A stretch of 64,000 bases of DNA, taken from the NCBI GenBank assembly GCA_905178155.1, contig CAJINV010000012.1, forward strand, positions 1,492,492 through 1,556,491, in the 5' to 3' direction. The DNA comes from Amoebophrya sp. A120. Lineage: Eukaryota > Sar > Dinophyceae > Syndiniales > Amoebophryaceae. A program made the position numbers and the translations under genes. The notes below the pieces were generated by a model. The model had not been told where the DNA came from. It did no database searches and saw only the letters and a program-made list of their open reading frames with translations. Of this stretch, positions 32,183-43,620 are shown piece by piece (within the stretch, counting starts at the first letter, position 1; the number at the start of each line of letters is the position of its first letter).

Positions 32183-34953
32183 ATGTCGGAAGATCGAGAA
32201 TATGAACTGCAAAACAAAGTATCGCACTCGTATAAATGCATTACAAATTTCCTCAGCGTGAGAAATAAGATTTGTAATGCTTCAGAAAAAAATTTGTGAT
32301 GCCAGACCTGCATTTATACGAATACGATGCTTTTGCACAGGATAGAGAAGGGAATGTGTACATGGCGAAACTGGCCGAACAGGCTGAACGCTACGATGAA
32401 ATGGCAGAGTACATGAAAAAGGTAGAATCTGTGATGCGTTACCCGCATGATGAAGATGACGGTGCAGTTTTTTTTTTTGCTTTGTAGTTTCCGCATGACA
32501 AACTGCAACTAATGGATGTGGTCCAGAAGAGGTCTCATTGAATTATGAGGTATTTCTCATTTCACGATGAAAAACAAAGGTTGCCGAGTCCGACCAGGAT
32601 CTTTCTGTTGAGGAGAGAAACCTACTTTCAGTGGCCTACAAGAACGCCGTCGGGTCTCGGAGGGCTTCCTGGCGTATCGTTTTTTTCCACAATAATTTTC
32701 GAAGAATGTATTTGCATTGGCATGACGGATGGGATCTCCGCATGACAAACATCATCAAGGATGGGTTTTCCGCATGACAAAGATCATCGCACTGTCGAGG
32801 TATCGTCTCTTCCGTCGAACAGAAGGAGGTCCAGCGAGGCTCCGCCCACGCTATCAACCGCAAATATGTCTGGGTCTGGAACGGTGGAACTTGTACTGCT
32901 GCTTTTGTACATTCCAAAAAAATCTGTATTGCCGGAGCAGCAAGAGAATTCTAGCTTTTATTACGCGGACAGGGCATGATTTCTCATGCGGGATAGGCAT
33001 CGAGAAGCACTCAGAAAATCTGTGATGCTAGGGAATATATCTATCACAGACGTCAACACGGGTCATGTAAAATCTGCATGGCAAGTTGCAACCTTCCAGA
33101 CCCTGACATATTTACAACGCATACACGCCGCGCACCCGCCAAAGTACCGAGAAAAGATCGAAACGGAATTGGATGACATTTGCGGCTATCAAATGCAAAA
33201 ATGTCTGGGTCTGGAGGATTTCTAGATTTGTCATGCATATTTTCCCTGACCATGATGTCTGTGATGCAGGCCGTAGCATCACAGATTTTTAGAGCGCTTC
33301 GTGATACCTCTACAGCATGAGAAATGCCCTCTCCGCGCAGCACAAACTGGAGTCCTCTTGCTGGTCATGCAATGCAATTTTTTTCAGAATCCAGAGACAG
33401 CATCACAAGTTCAGAATGATCCAGACCCAGACATTTTTGCATTTGATAGCGGCCAGATTTTGAGTCTCTTGGAAAAATCGCTGATTGCGCCAGAAACAGC
33501 CGCGGGAAAGGAAGAGTCGCAGGTAGATGATTTGATGTTTTTGCACTGCACCTCCTGCAGAAATAAATGCGCATGAAATGTTGATGATGAGCAATCTTTC
33601 ATTCCGACTGTGACCAAGTGAAGAACACGCAAAAAACGGCATTTTCAATGAAAACTTTCGTCAAGGTCTTCTACTACAAGATGAAGGGGGACTACCACCG
33701 CTACATATCAAATGCAAAAATGTCTGGGTCTGGAAGAGTGCAAGTTTGTCATGCTTGTCTGGCATGACTCGAGAATCTGTGTTGCACAGGCGCGAAAAGG
33801 CCCTCTGACCTGTCATGCAAGAACGCAGTTTGCCATGCGGAATACGTAAGGCATGGCAGCCAAAAAATTTGTCATGCATAGCTGCGTAGTGCAGTGCGTC
33901 TACCATCCACTTTTAGCATTACAAGTTTCAATCCAGACCCAGACATTTTTGCATTTGATATTACATCGCAGAATACAAGGCCGACGACGGGAAGACGAAA
34001 GCCGCCGAGGCGGCGCGGGAAGCCTACAAGAATGCGATGGATGTTATGGATTGCAAATATGTCGGGGTCTGTTAGATTCTAAACTTGTGATGCTGTCTCT
34101 GGATTCGAAAAAAATTTGTATTGCGTGACCAGTAAGGGGAGTACATTTTGTGCTCCGCGGAGATGGCATTTGTCATGCGGAATAGGCATGAGGAAGCGCT
34201 CTAAAAAGCTGTGATGCCAGGCCATGCATCACAGGCGTTATGGATCGTGCAGAATATGCATGACAAACTTGCATTCTTCCAGACCCAGACATTTTTGCAC
34301 TTGATAGATGTCGCCGAGAAAGGATTGCTGGTCACCCATCCGATCAGGCTCGGACTGGCGCTCAACTTCTCGGTAAAGAACATTCAGTGGGTTCTTGACT
34401 TGTTTGCTGTAGGGGTTTTTCGCATGACAAAACGGTTTTCAATATTTTGTTGCGCATGACAAATTCCAATCGGAAAAATATCAGGTCTTCTACTACGAAG
34501 TGCTGAACCAGCCGGAGGAAGCGTGCTCCATGGCGAGGAAAGCCTTCGAAGACGCCATTATATGCTTTGCAAAAAAGATCCCTGGATGTTCGGATTTGTC
34601 ATGCGAATTTTGAAGGACAGCATGCATCTGTGTTGCATATAATGCGACTGGCACTGGCCAACTTTTTTGTCATGTTGTGAAACTCAGTCTGCAACTGTCC
34701 TGCGTTTTACGAATCTGAATCTGCAAAAATAAGCCTCGCAAACTTTCTCATGCGGTCATGGGTTGCTAGTACTCTGCAAAAATGAAAGCTTTAGGACACA
34801 AGTTGCCAGACGTCCAGGGATAAAGATGTTTGCAATGCATACATTGCGGAGTTAGACAACGTTTCGGAAGAAAGCTACAAGGACTCGACCTTGATCATGC
34901 AGCTGTTGCGAGACAACCTGACCCTGTGGACCTCCGCGGATGAAGCGCAGTGA
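32183..34953 (+). CDS. 14-3-3 protein
   Basis: Exons: 32183-32200, 32345-32421, 32580-32680, 32807-32851, 33124-33186, 33449-33522, 33666-33705, 33961-34044, 34307-34372, 34485-34560, 34842-34953. After removing six introners with one TSD each and four other introns, they give exactly 242 codons (241 aa), the usual 14-3-3 length. Diagnostic blocks: [60 protein letters not shown] (phosphopeptide-groove region), [39 protein letters not shown] and [14 protein letters not shown]. The protein binds phospho-Ser/Thr motifs as a dimer and acts in cytosolic signalling. The gene is the best internal proof of introner splicing here because the protein is so conserved. Confidence 0.96.
32201..32344 (+). 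mobile_element. Introner, family D, in the 14-3-3 gene
   Basis: 144 bp. Starts TATGAACTGCAAAACAAAGT and ends GATGCTTTTGCACAGGATA; inner inverted arms are TATCGCACTCGTATAAATGC and GCATTTATACGAATACGATG. TSD GAGAA at 32196-32200 and 32345-32349. Excision gives [14 protein letters not shown]. Confidence 0.93.
32681..32806 (+). other. Intron of the 14-3-3 gene bounded by a 7-bp direct repeat
   Basis: GTATCGT occurs at 32674-32680 and 32800-32806. Keeping one copy restores [11 protein letters not shown], whereas simple GT-AG splicing there does not. No TIR is visible; inside are GCATGACAAA words. Perhaps a decayed introner. Confidence 0.6.
32852..33123 (+). mobile_element. Introner, family A, in the 14-3-3 gene
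   Basis: Starts TATCAACCGCAAATATGTCT and ends CATATTTACAACGCATA. TSD CACGC at 32847-32851 and 33124-33128. Excision gives [14 protein letters not shown]. Confidence 0.93.
33187..33448 (+). mobile_element. Introner, family A, in the 14-3-3 gene
   Basis: Starts TATCAAATGCAAAAATGTCT and ends CATTTTTGCATTTGATA. TSD GCGGC at 33182-33186 and 33449-33453. Excision gives [13 protein letters not shown]. Confidence 0.94.
33706..33960 (+). mobile_element. Introner, family A, in the 14-3-3 gene
   Basis: TIRs near consensus. TSD CTACA / TTACA at 33701-33705 and 33961-33965. Excision gives [12 protein letters not shown]. Confidence 0.92.
34045..34306 (+). mobile_element. Introner, family A, in the 14-3-3 gene
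   Basis: Starts TATGGATTGCAAATATGTCG and ends CATTTTTGCACTTGATA. TSD GATGT at 34040-34044 and 34307-34311. Excision gives [11 protein letters not shown]. Confidence 0.93.
34561..34841 (+). mobile_element. Introner, family A variant, in the 14-3-3 gene
   Basis: Starts TATGCTTTGCAAAAAAGATC and ends AGATGTTTGCAATGCATA. The usual GTCTGGGTCTGG block is replaced on both arms by a TCCCTGGA-type sequence, so the two TIRs changed together. TSD CATTA / CATTG. Excision gives [11 protein letters not shown]. Confidence 0.88.
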
Positions 34954-37325
34954 AATGCGGAAATTTTTCAACAACATCAACGTCATCGGGTGTGAGAGTG
35001 GAATCCCATGATTTTCATTCGAAAGTACTAACTGGAACCTTTTCAGATAGACCAGGAGGAATGTCAAGGCTTCGCCGGTCATCTTGATGGGATCATAGGA
35101 GGATGTGGTAGGAACAGGAAGACGAGGTGTTTGTAACTAAAAATTTGCCGGAAGTGGTCACGTATAATTGACAGGAAAGAACGAATAAGTACTTAGCTCA
35201 GTCGGGATTTGAGTATTATGTGTAAATCTAAACTTGTGATTGCGAGGAACGGCAAAACTGCAGTACAACCGCAGGAGAACGAGAAGAAGAGTCTGTACTT
35301 TAGAAGGAGAAGCAGAAGCCTTCATCTTCTTTGAACAAAATTATTGATGTCTTTTTCGTAATCGCACTGGACCTCCACCGGTCGGGAGTTTTTTCAATGT
35401 GCGTATTGGCTCCGCGACGTGTTCCGTGTCGGCATTGTGTTGCTCTTCTTTTTGCCGAGCTGGATGTTTTTGATGGAACATAGCACACGCAGGCCTTTTC
35501 TGTTGGGCACGAGCGAGGTGGCGGCCTTGGTTATCCTGGCGGGTGGCTTTTATATTGGCAGCGGGGCGGCCGAGGTTTGGCTTCTTGAAAAGCCAGCGCG
35601 CGGCGCCGCAAATGAAGGCGCTGCGGCTTTGGACATGCAGGCGCGCGCGCCCCCGGCCCGGCGTCGCCAACATTCCCCCGCCGGATGGGAAGCGGCCCTG
35701 CATGTTTTGGAGGCCTTGAAGACCCCTCGCGCCAACTACATGGAGACGGGAGCCGGGCAGGCCCGCGCAAGAGGGCGGACGCAGCAGCGACCGGAGCTGG
35801 GGGCGGCGCGGGTTGTTTTGCTCGACCGCTTGCCCGGCATAGTCAGTGGAGCGGGCCGCACGAATGGGGCCAGGATTTTGCCGCGCTGGGCCTTGGGTGG
35901 TTGCGAGCCGGGGCCCCCCCGCCGGGGGGCAGAAGCCCGGGGGCGCCCGGGAATGATTGGGGGCGCCAGCCCACACCCTTCGCAGCGGGCGCGCCCAGTC
36001 TGCCGACGGGCCACGCAGCGCAGGCGAAGCGGCCGCGACCGCATTGGGCGCGCGGCAGGGAGGTAAGGGCCCGGGCACCCTTCCTCGGCGCCGGCCGGGG
36101 GGTTCGGAATGAATAAAACAGCCAAAGGCGAAGGGCCGCGCCGCGCGCGCCCCTCGGGGCCCGCAGGCGGGGCGAGGTAGCTGCCCCCGCGGGTTCGCCG
36201 GGCCAAGCGCGGCCGGCCGGGCGGCCGAGCGAGGGGGGGCCCGGGCGCTCACTCTGGTGCGCGCCGCGGGCGGTCCCCCAGAAAGCGCGGCGCCTTTGGC
36301 CGCCTCCAGTGTGCTCCCTACCTTGCCTCCCCCCGGGGCAGGGCAGAGGGGGCCGCGTGGCTACGCATGAAATGCACGGCGCCGGCTGCGTGCAAAAGCG
36401 TCGCCACTGGCGGAGCTTTACAAGCGCAAGGACGCAATCACTCAGCACAACAAGGAGCAGCGCAAGGCCACCAAACGGACCTGAAGCAGCGCGCGCAAAG
36501 CCGGCAAGGGGCCCGCGGTATTTTCTAGCCGCCCGCGCGGCCGCGGCGCCTCCTGCGCCGCCAAGCCCCCGGGCCGCCCCACGCGAGCTTCCGGCGGGCG
36601 GTCCCCCGATCCTCTCCCGGCATCCGGGACTGGCGCCCGGAAGGGGGGGGCGCCTTTCGTCTTTGCATTGATGGCCTGGCCGCCCGCGGCGCCCCCCTGC
36701 GCCTCTCTATGGTGGGCGGCGCGGCGCGCGCCAATGGGGGGCGGGTTCCCAGCGGGCCGGCGGTCGCTACTTGGTTGCATTACCGCCCGGCACAACTGAC
36801 CTGCGGCGCCGGTTCCGTGTAGTGAAAGTTCGCCGGCTCCCCGGCGTCTTCTCCACCCATGGGAACTGGGCGCGCATCCGCCCCGCGCCGCCCGGTTTTG
36901 GAGTCTGACTGGTTTGCCGGGCAAGGCGGCAATGTTTCGCAGCGCCGCCCGGTCTGGTGTCATGATTGATCCTTTGTTGAGAAATAAGAGAAGAGTTGCG
37001 GCGCATGGCTTCGTATAGTTGCGGCCCCGGTCAGTTTTGTGCCCCGCTGTGTTCATTCATTTCAATTATTCCTTCGCCCCGTTATTTGAGTTTTTGTTTT
37101 GGTGCCACGCCAGCAACCGTTGGAAGGAACGAATGCGAGCGGGGTGGCCTTTTTAAATTTACTTACTCGATTCCGGAGGAATCTATCATAGACACGCATT
37201 TTCGCACTCCACGCTAAGAGTTTTCGTTCTGAGTCAGCCGCTACCTATCCCGAACAGGCTTGTGCATGTTGCTCGAATCATGCCCATATCGGCCACACCG
37301 CTCAACCCAAAAGTAGGCCCAGAGC
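34954..37325. other. Intergenic region with a GC-rich island at about 35480-37000
   Basis: From about 35480 to 37000 the base composition jumps to very GC-rich, with long open frames on both strands and several frames. That is the pattern expected of GC bias rather than of one gene. I find no domain, repeat unit or TIR that explains it. Flanks at 34954-35480 and 37000-37325 hold nothing I can name. Confidence 0.5.
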
Positions 37326-40300
37326 GTGATCATGTCTGAAACCGGAACACCAATCCTCTTCCGCTCCGTCCCTACCCACAAAACCATGTCCAAATCGCTC
37401 CGATTCTCTGTCGTCGTCCTCTCCGCAGGTGCGGTCTTGTCCGCGGCGTTTCGCCCCTCCTCCACCCCCGCGGCCAGTTTAGTGACAACAACCGAGCCCC
37501 CCGGCACCCCACGACCTACTTCCGCACTCCACACGGGCACGGCTGACCACATGCTGGAGTCCCATTTGGTGCAGAATTTGGACCTCAACTCTGTCCTCCA
37601 CTGGGCGTGCTCGTGCCGCGACTTGGGACGGGTCCGCCGCCGGTTGTGCCACCAAGCGCTGGAAAGTTTGCTTCGGTCCGCGGTCGAGCGACGGCAGCTT
37701 TCCGCCTGGTCTTCTCTGCGGCAGCACGCGAAACGGGGCAGCGAACTGGCCACCCGCGCGTGGGCGGATGCGGTTTTGAGTCAGGCGCGGGAGTACGGGT
37801 TGTGTGGCGACGAGGACATGTTCTCCAAGGTGGAAGAGGTGCACAGACCACACTTATTGTCCACTTCTCGAGGTGGTAATGATTCTGGAGGTGATACAGT
37901 TACCACGGGCAGGTCTGCTTCTACTACTTCCAGCAAAGGCAGCACGAACAGTACCTACTTCAACCTCTTTCCCCGGTACTACACCGGTGCTCCTACCGGC
38001 TTTGAGTGCGTGGAAACTCGTGGGGGCGGGTTCGACTACTGCGGTCCTGCTGGTGGTGCGGCAAGTTCCAGCTACAGCTACTTTGATAACGAACTGCACG
38101 GCGTTGACCACATTGTTAGCCGCGTAAGTGGTCATGGCGAGCCGCAGGGCCGTGCCCGGGTGGAACAAACTCAGTTTTCCGACGACCTGTCGGCCACCTT
38201 CGATCCGCCCTTTCCGCGGCAGGACTCCTCCTCTTCCTCCTCTGGCGGCGCAACTACTGACGATCGACCACTTTTGACCAAGCAAATGGGTACAGAATCT
38301 TGCCTGAAAGAGGATCTTCACACCAGCAGCTGCGCCAGTAAATCTGGTCGTCAAGAAATAAACCGCGCCCGCAGCCTGAGTCGGAGCTCCGGTGAGATTT
38401 CCAGCACCCGCGCGCCGAGCAGCCCGTGCTCGGGTTATTTGGGGATGGGATCAACAACATCTTCGGCGGCTGGGTCGAAGGCGGATTTTATGTATGATGA
38501 TGGAACTTGACAACGAAAACAATGTTGGCGATAGGCCGTGGTCTACTCCTTTCGGAGACGATTTTGGCGAGAGAGTGGAACAAGAAGAGCAGCTGCCACT
38601 GGCCCCGCGGAATAAGAAGGCGGATCCCGCAGCGGAATCAACTATCAGTACTGACACAAGAACAACTATCAATACTGACACAAGAATGCAAGGACAACTA
38701 CAGGGCTCTCAGCGACCTTCGACGGCCACCGGAAGAAGCGGCGAGGACACGGGCTGTTCTTGTCTCCCAGCAGCAGCAGGAAGCGAAACGATCAGAGCTG
38801 CCACCCAAGGAGGTTATACAACGCCCAAGAAAAACCACGACTGGGGGCAGCACGTAACCGCGCAAAATTTCTTCCACTACTTGGTGATGATCTCGTATCG
38901 TACGACGAAAGTGTCTCAGTCTCAACTTGTAATGCGCAACTCCCTTGAGACAGTTTTTTGTCATGCTCGAGATGCAAGAAAGGCGTCTTTCATTGGCGTT
39001 TTCCCTTGTGTCTGACGCAGCACAGGTTTTCTATGTCATGCTGAGCAAATTTGTGTTGCTGAGTCTGCAAGCGTGTCGGACTGAGACAGTTTTTTTCGTG
39101 CGATATCTCGTTACGCGGGAGAGACCTTTACGACGACACGTTTCAAGTCCCAAGTCCGTGCGCTTCGCCCCGCGAGAACAATCTGATAACTTCAACTCAG
39201 GGCGCGGAAGACGGACAGAGGACCACGATGAATCCCCACAGCGGTTCTTCTCAGTCACGTTTGATAGACCAGAACGCGCCGAGAAGTTGTAGATCTTCTG
39301 CCCCTCGCCGAAATATCAAATTCAAAAGTGTCTGGGTCTGGAACTTTGCGCGACTTGTCATGCAGGTTTTCCATGACCCATATGATCTGTAATGGAGGAC
39401 CTAGCATGACAGATTCCGTGAGATCACTATCATGCCTAGCATGCATGAGAAACTGCCTCTCAACTTGATAAGAAGTGGGCAGCATTTGGTAATCATGCAA
39501 CACAAATTTGTGCGTGATTCAGATTTAGCATGACAAGTTTCCAGACCCAGACACTTTTGCAGTGCATACGAAATCCGGTGAACCAACACGACCTGAAACC
39601 CGTCATCAACGCGATTCGGGAAATCGGCGTGTCCCCGCTTGTATGCACTGCAAATGTGTCTGGGTCTGGAAACTTGTGATGCTAGTTTGTGAATGATGGG
39701 CGTGCAACTCCATTGCGCAGCCACGCATCACAAGTTTCTGGGCACCTTTATGTTTCGCTTTCCGCATGGCAAACCGCACTTTTGCATGACAGGCAAACGG
39801 CTTTTTTCCTGCCCACGCATTACAGATGCAGGTGTCATGTGAGACAAGCATGACAAACTTGCATCCTTCCAGACCCAGACATCTTTGCAATCCATAGCTT
39901 TGCGGCCAGCCAGACCAGTTGGTGGCCTGTGCGGCGCTGGGAAACATCTTGGAAAACAAACATCTCCTCGGGAAGCGGCACTCGACCAGCACTTGCTACA
40001 AAAAATTTGATACCATTCAACATCGAGATGGTTTGTTAAATGGGTCTTCGAATGATCGTCCTTTTTCAGGAACTATATTACCTCTCAACAGTGGTGACGG
40101 CAGGGACGTCAATACCTACAAGGAAAAATCCGGACCGGGGCATACATCAGGAGCTGGGCTGTCGGATGATATTGAGATGGTGTTCGATCGTGACACTGCG
40201 CCGCAAGAGTCTCGATCTCCGAACCATCAGCACTTTATTTACGACCGGGCCGACGGCGCCAGACGCCCATCACCGTGTTCCACCTCTGCTTGTTCCTCTC

Positions 40301-41929
40301 TTAGAGCAAAACTCGCAAGAACGACCGCGTCCGCCGCCTCCCCGCGCACCATGATCAGGGAGCACATGATCCGTAATACTAAAGAGGAACAGACGGTGGA
40401 AGTGCTGGACGACGAAAACAACAATCCTAGCCGCGACTGTATTAACTCCGACGTCTCCGAGTCCGCCGTGCACGTTCTGATCGACTTTCTGCTGTGCGCG
40501 CCCCATTTGAAGGTTCGGGAACACGCGGCCAAGGCGCTCGCGAAGGCGAAGACTTGCGTGCCGCTGGTCGTGTCCGCACTGCAGGCGAGCTGCCGGAAGG
40601 GCGACAAACTCTGCGAAACCGTACGCGAGTCGCTGTGCGAACTCGCTTATGAACTGCAAAAGTACTATCGTACTACTAGAAATTGCATTACAAATTGACT
40701 TAGCATTACAAATTGAATTTGTAATGCAGATTTGCCTTAAGAAAGAGATTTGTAATGCATAAATGCAATTACTACGAGTGCGATACTGTTGCACAGGATA
40801 TCGCCGTGCAGGCGCACTCGGACGACGCGCTGGACTGCCTCCTGTCTACGGTGAACTGTTGCTTCCATTGTATGCACTGCAAAAGAAAAATCGTACTAGT
40901 ATGAATTGCATCACAAATTTTTCCAAAAACAAAAATGCAGTTTGTCATGCTATTTCAGGTAGAACGTTGGATTTGTGATGCATATCTGCAATTAATACGA
41001 GTACGACACTTTTGCACATGATACATTGCGGGGGGTCACGAAACTGTCGCGCGGATAATTCGAACATGCGGTGCTGGGCGGACAGCGAAACGGGGCGATT
41101 CACCATGATTGAAGCTTTGGGCCGCTTGGGGGACGAAGAAGATTGTTCCACTTCTACAACTCCAGAACGAATAGTAGAACAAGTAGATTTATCTCAGCAG
41201 CAGGATGTGCAGCGACAGGTCGCGGTGCAGCCGATGACTTCTGCGGGAGAAACGGCCGAGCGAAAAAAACTGTCGACAGAACAACCTGGCCGTGCGGTTC
41301 CTACATTAAGTAGACCACAGAAGAAGCCGCACAAGAGCCTGCTATCCCGTCATCCCCAGGTCGTGCCCTTCCTGCAACACCTTTCCGTTCGGGACGCGGA
41401 TCGCAATCCCTTGATTCAGCGCGCCGCGCGTAAGGCGCTGGCGAATTTAGCCATCAAGGGCTGTATCGCAAGTTTGGATGCGTTGGTGCAGTTATTGACG
41501 GAGCAAAAGCCGAGGTTTGAAATCGCCACACGGGTGGGGGCAGTGCGGAATTTGGGTCGGTTTTTGCGGGAAACGAGTAAGAGTTCTGAGCAGACCGGCG
41601 AAAAACAATTTTCCGGAACATCATCAAGATCATCCCAGCATTGTGTCTCTGGTGGTTTTACTGCGGCAACTCATGATATTAAAGGTGCTTCTACCACCAC
41701 TAGTCGCTTCAAGGACCAAGTTTCCCGCCTCGACGAAGATTTCGACTGTGTCGGCAAAAGCAGAAACAGCAAAACCCTCGTGCGGAACCAAATATTGCGA
41801 GCGATGCAGGAGGTGGTCGACGACGTCACGGATGACGCGCAGGTGCAGGAAGCGGCCAATGAGGTGCTGGACGAGTTTCACGCGAAGGACATTTTTGACC
41901 CGAAAACGTTACCGGGCTGGCCGGTTTGA
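37326..41929 (+). CDS. ARM/HEAT-repeat-like protein with low-complexity linkers
   Basis: A 5' exon from 37326 encodes a hydrophobic leader (MSKSLRFSVVVLSAGAVLSA if started at the internal ATG near 37386). A helical unit (LNSVLHWACSCRDLGRVRRR, LESLLRSAVERRQ) and a Ser/Thr-rich stretch follow. The frame changes by one after 38391. The strong donor GTGAGA at 38392 suggests a GT-AG intron ending near 38590, not fully resolved. From there one frame runs through five introners to TGA 41929. Helical repeats are recognisable: VHVLIDFLLCAPHLKVREHA, AAKALAKAKTCVPLVVSAL, VPFLQHLSVRDADRNPLIQR and ALANLAIKGCIASLDALVQL. They fit ARM/HEAT solenoids used as protein-binding scaffolds. Partner and location unknown. 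Confidence 0.65.
38896..39105 (+). mobile_element. Introner, family E (single copy)
   Basis: Starts TATCGTACGACGAAAGTGTC and ends ACAGTTTTTTTCGTGCGATA, with inverted CTGAGAC/GTCTCAG inside. TSD TCTCG at 38891-38895 and 39106-39110. The frame of the ARM/HEAT protein is kept (VMIS|LRGRDLYDD). 210 bp. Confidence 0.85.
39314..39568 (+). mobile_element. Introner, family A, in the ARM/HEAT gene
   Basis: Starts TATCAAATTCAAAAGTGTCT and ends CACTTTTGCAGTGCATA. TSD CGAAA at 39309-39313 and 39569-39573. Excision gives APRRNPVNQHD. Confidence 0.92.
39642..39896 (+). mobile_element. Introner, family A, in the ARM/HEAT gene
   Basis: Starts TATGCACTGCAAATGTGTCT and ends CATCTTTGCAATCCATA. TSD GCTTG / GCTTT. 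Excision gives GVSPLCGQPDQL. Confidence 0.9.
40648..40800 (+). mobile_element. Introner, family D, in the ARM/HEAT gene
   Basis: 153 bp. Starts TATGAACTGCAAAAGTACTA and ends GATACTGTTGCACAGGATA. TSD TCGCT / TCGCC. Excision gives SLCELAVQAHSDD. Confidence 0.9.
40871..41023 (+). mobile_element. Introner, family D, in the ARM/HEAT gene
   Basis: 153 bp, 70 bp after the previous one. Starts TATGCACTGCAAAAGAAAAA and ends ACACTTTTGCACATGATA. TSD CATTG at 40866-40870 and 41024-41028. Confidence 0.9.
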
Positions 41930-43620
41930 GGTTGTTGTAAGTATCTTCGCGAACTAGAACTACTAGAGGTAGAGCTTCACGTTGACACCGCAGGGGCAGA
42001 TTTAGCAGAAGCATTGACCCGACAGAACAGAGTACAGGGAGGACACAGATGCTTCATATTGCTATAGAGGTAACTTTTTTTTTGAGGCAACCGATGAGAG
42101 AAATTCCTATCATGTTTTATTCGAGATTTTTACAGAATTTGTGCAAGTTGTGTGTACTTACTCTGTTGAACTTTTGCTTTTTATATTTTTCTGTCTGTAA
42201 AGTAAATTTTGTATATTATCCGCTTTCGACGATTGTAGATTTTTGATTTTGACATACGACTACACTCACGAGAATACTGACCTTTCCTATCTTGTTTAAT
42301 TTTGTAGTTGTGTTTCCATCCCGAGAATAAACCTACCACAGTTGTGTGAGAGTACTTTTTACCACGAGAAGATGTTAAATGTCGAAAAGTAATGTTTTCA
42401 AATCTCCACTTCCAGCCGCGAAACTTTCTTGTCAAAATGAAATGGACCTTATCAATGACATAAAACTCAGCTCCGCTTTGTCTCACCGCTTGAAGTCTTT
42501 GCAGTGAAACAAAACATTCACGACTACTACATTTTCGTTCGAGTAGTTGAGGTCTTCTGTGCCCCCCTCGATCTCCAGTTTTTTATTCTTATTGAGGGCC
42601 CCCAAGTTTCCGAGTTTTGTTGTCTGCTAAAAAAAGCTGTAACCACACGCGAAACGCAAACACACCATTTTACGACCGAGGAGGGTGCTGCGGTGGCGTG
42701 GCATCAGTCTCGAGTCAGAACGGAGGGGCAGATAGACGCCTTCCCGTTTTACCCCCTGTAGATAAAGTGCGTGTTTGTATGCGGCGATGAAAGTCCACGG
42801 CATAACGTGGAGACCCGTGGCACTAGAATAAATATGTATGACCCGACAGCTGCTGATGTTGAAATGCAGGGGTAGTAGATAGCTTTGTCTGTGCGCTTCT
42901 GAAACAAGTTCGTAAGATCCAAGGACCAAAAAGAGTAAAAGTTAACAAACCACGGACGCCGTGGAAAAAAAAAAAAAAAGTAGCTGCAGGTCCTAGTACT
43001 CGTCACCAACATAAATTCCAAGTTCAACAACACTGCAGCGCGGGACTCAGGCATGCTATACATAATTTCTTGTACTACGCATGGGTTTGGGGTGTTTACA
43101 TACATAGTGGCGTCGGTAGAAGATATTTTTACAGATCATCTTTGTAGCGACTGGTATATAGCATAGGGTTTAGGGCAAAGGCGTGTTTCCACGTCAGAGA
43201 GGCGACCACACTGCTCTTTCCTAGTCGTGTGCCAGTCCGCGAAAAGATGTAAACCCGCGGCTGTCTATCGAGGGACTGAGTAAGAGGCAACGCCAATCGC
43301 CACCTAATTCCGTCCGTCCGTTTTACACCTCAAAGTCAAAGTCAAAAGCTTCTCGTTCAGGTTGTCCTACTTTTTCAGCTTGTGGCTACCTGTAGAAGAT
43401 CTGTTCTTTTTTTTCTTTTGCTGGACTTGGATCACGATGGTCACGGTTGACTTTGACTTTCTTCTTCGTTTCGGTTGCTCGATGATATAAAAAAGTCTCG
43501 TGTACAACTAAGACTAACCCTATGTATCAGTTTTGTCTTGAGTGTGTCGACGACGTGTACCAGCTCTTCTGAAACACAGACACACATCAGTGTACGCGAG
43601 GGCATCGGAAAAAAAGTACC
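41930..43620. other. Intergenic, no gene recognised
   Basis: About 1.7 kb of AT-richer sequence with only short frames. No introner, tRNA or long repeat seen. Confidence 0.5.

Noticed and set aside
35341-36252. Long minus-strand frame (303 codons) in the GC-rich island
   Set aside because: Overlaps equally long frames on the other strand and in other phases; composition is dominated by Arg/Pro/Gly/Ala as expected from GC bias; no domain or splice structure.
41930-43620. Search for snRNA or tRNA genes in the AT-richer gap
   Set aside because: No A/B boxes, cloverleaf or snRNA-like motif could be supported by eye.
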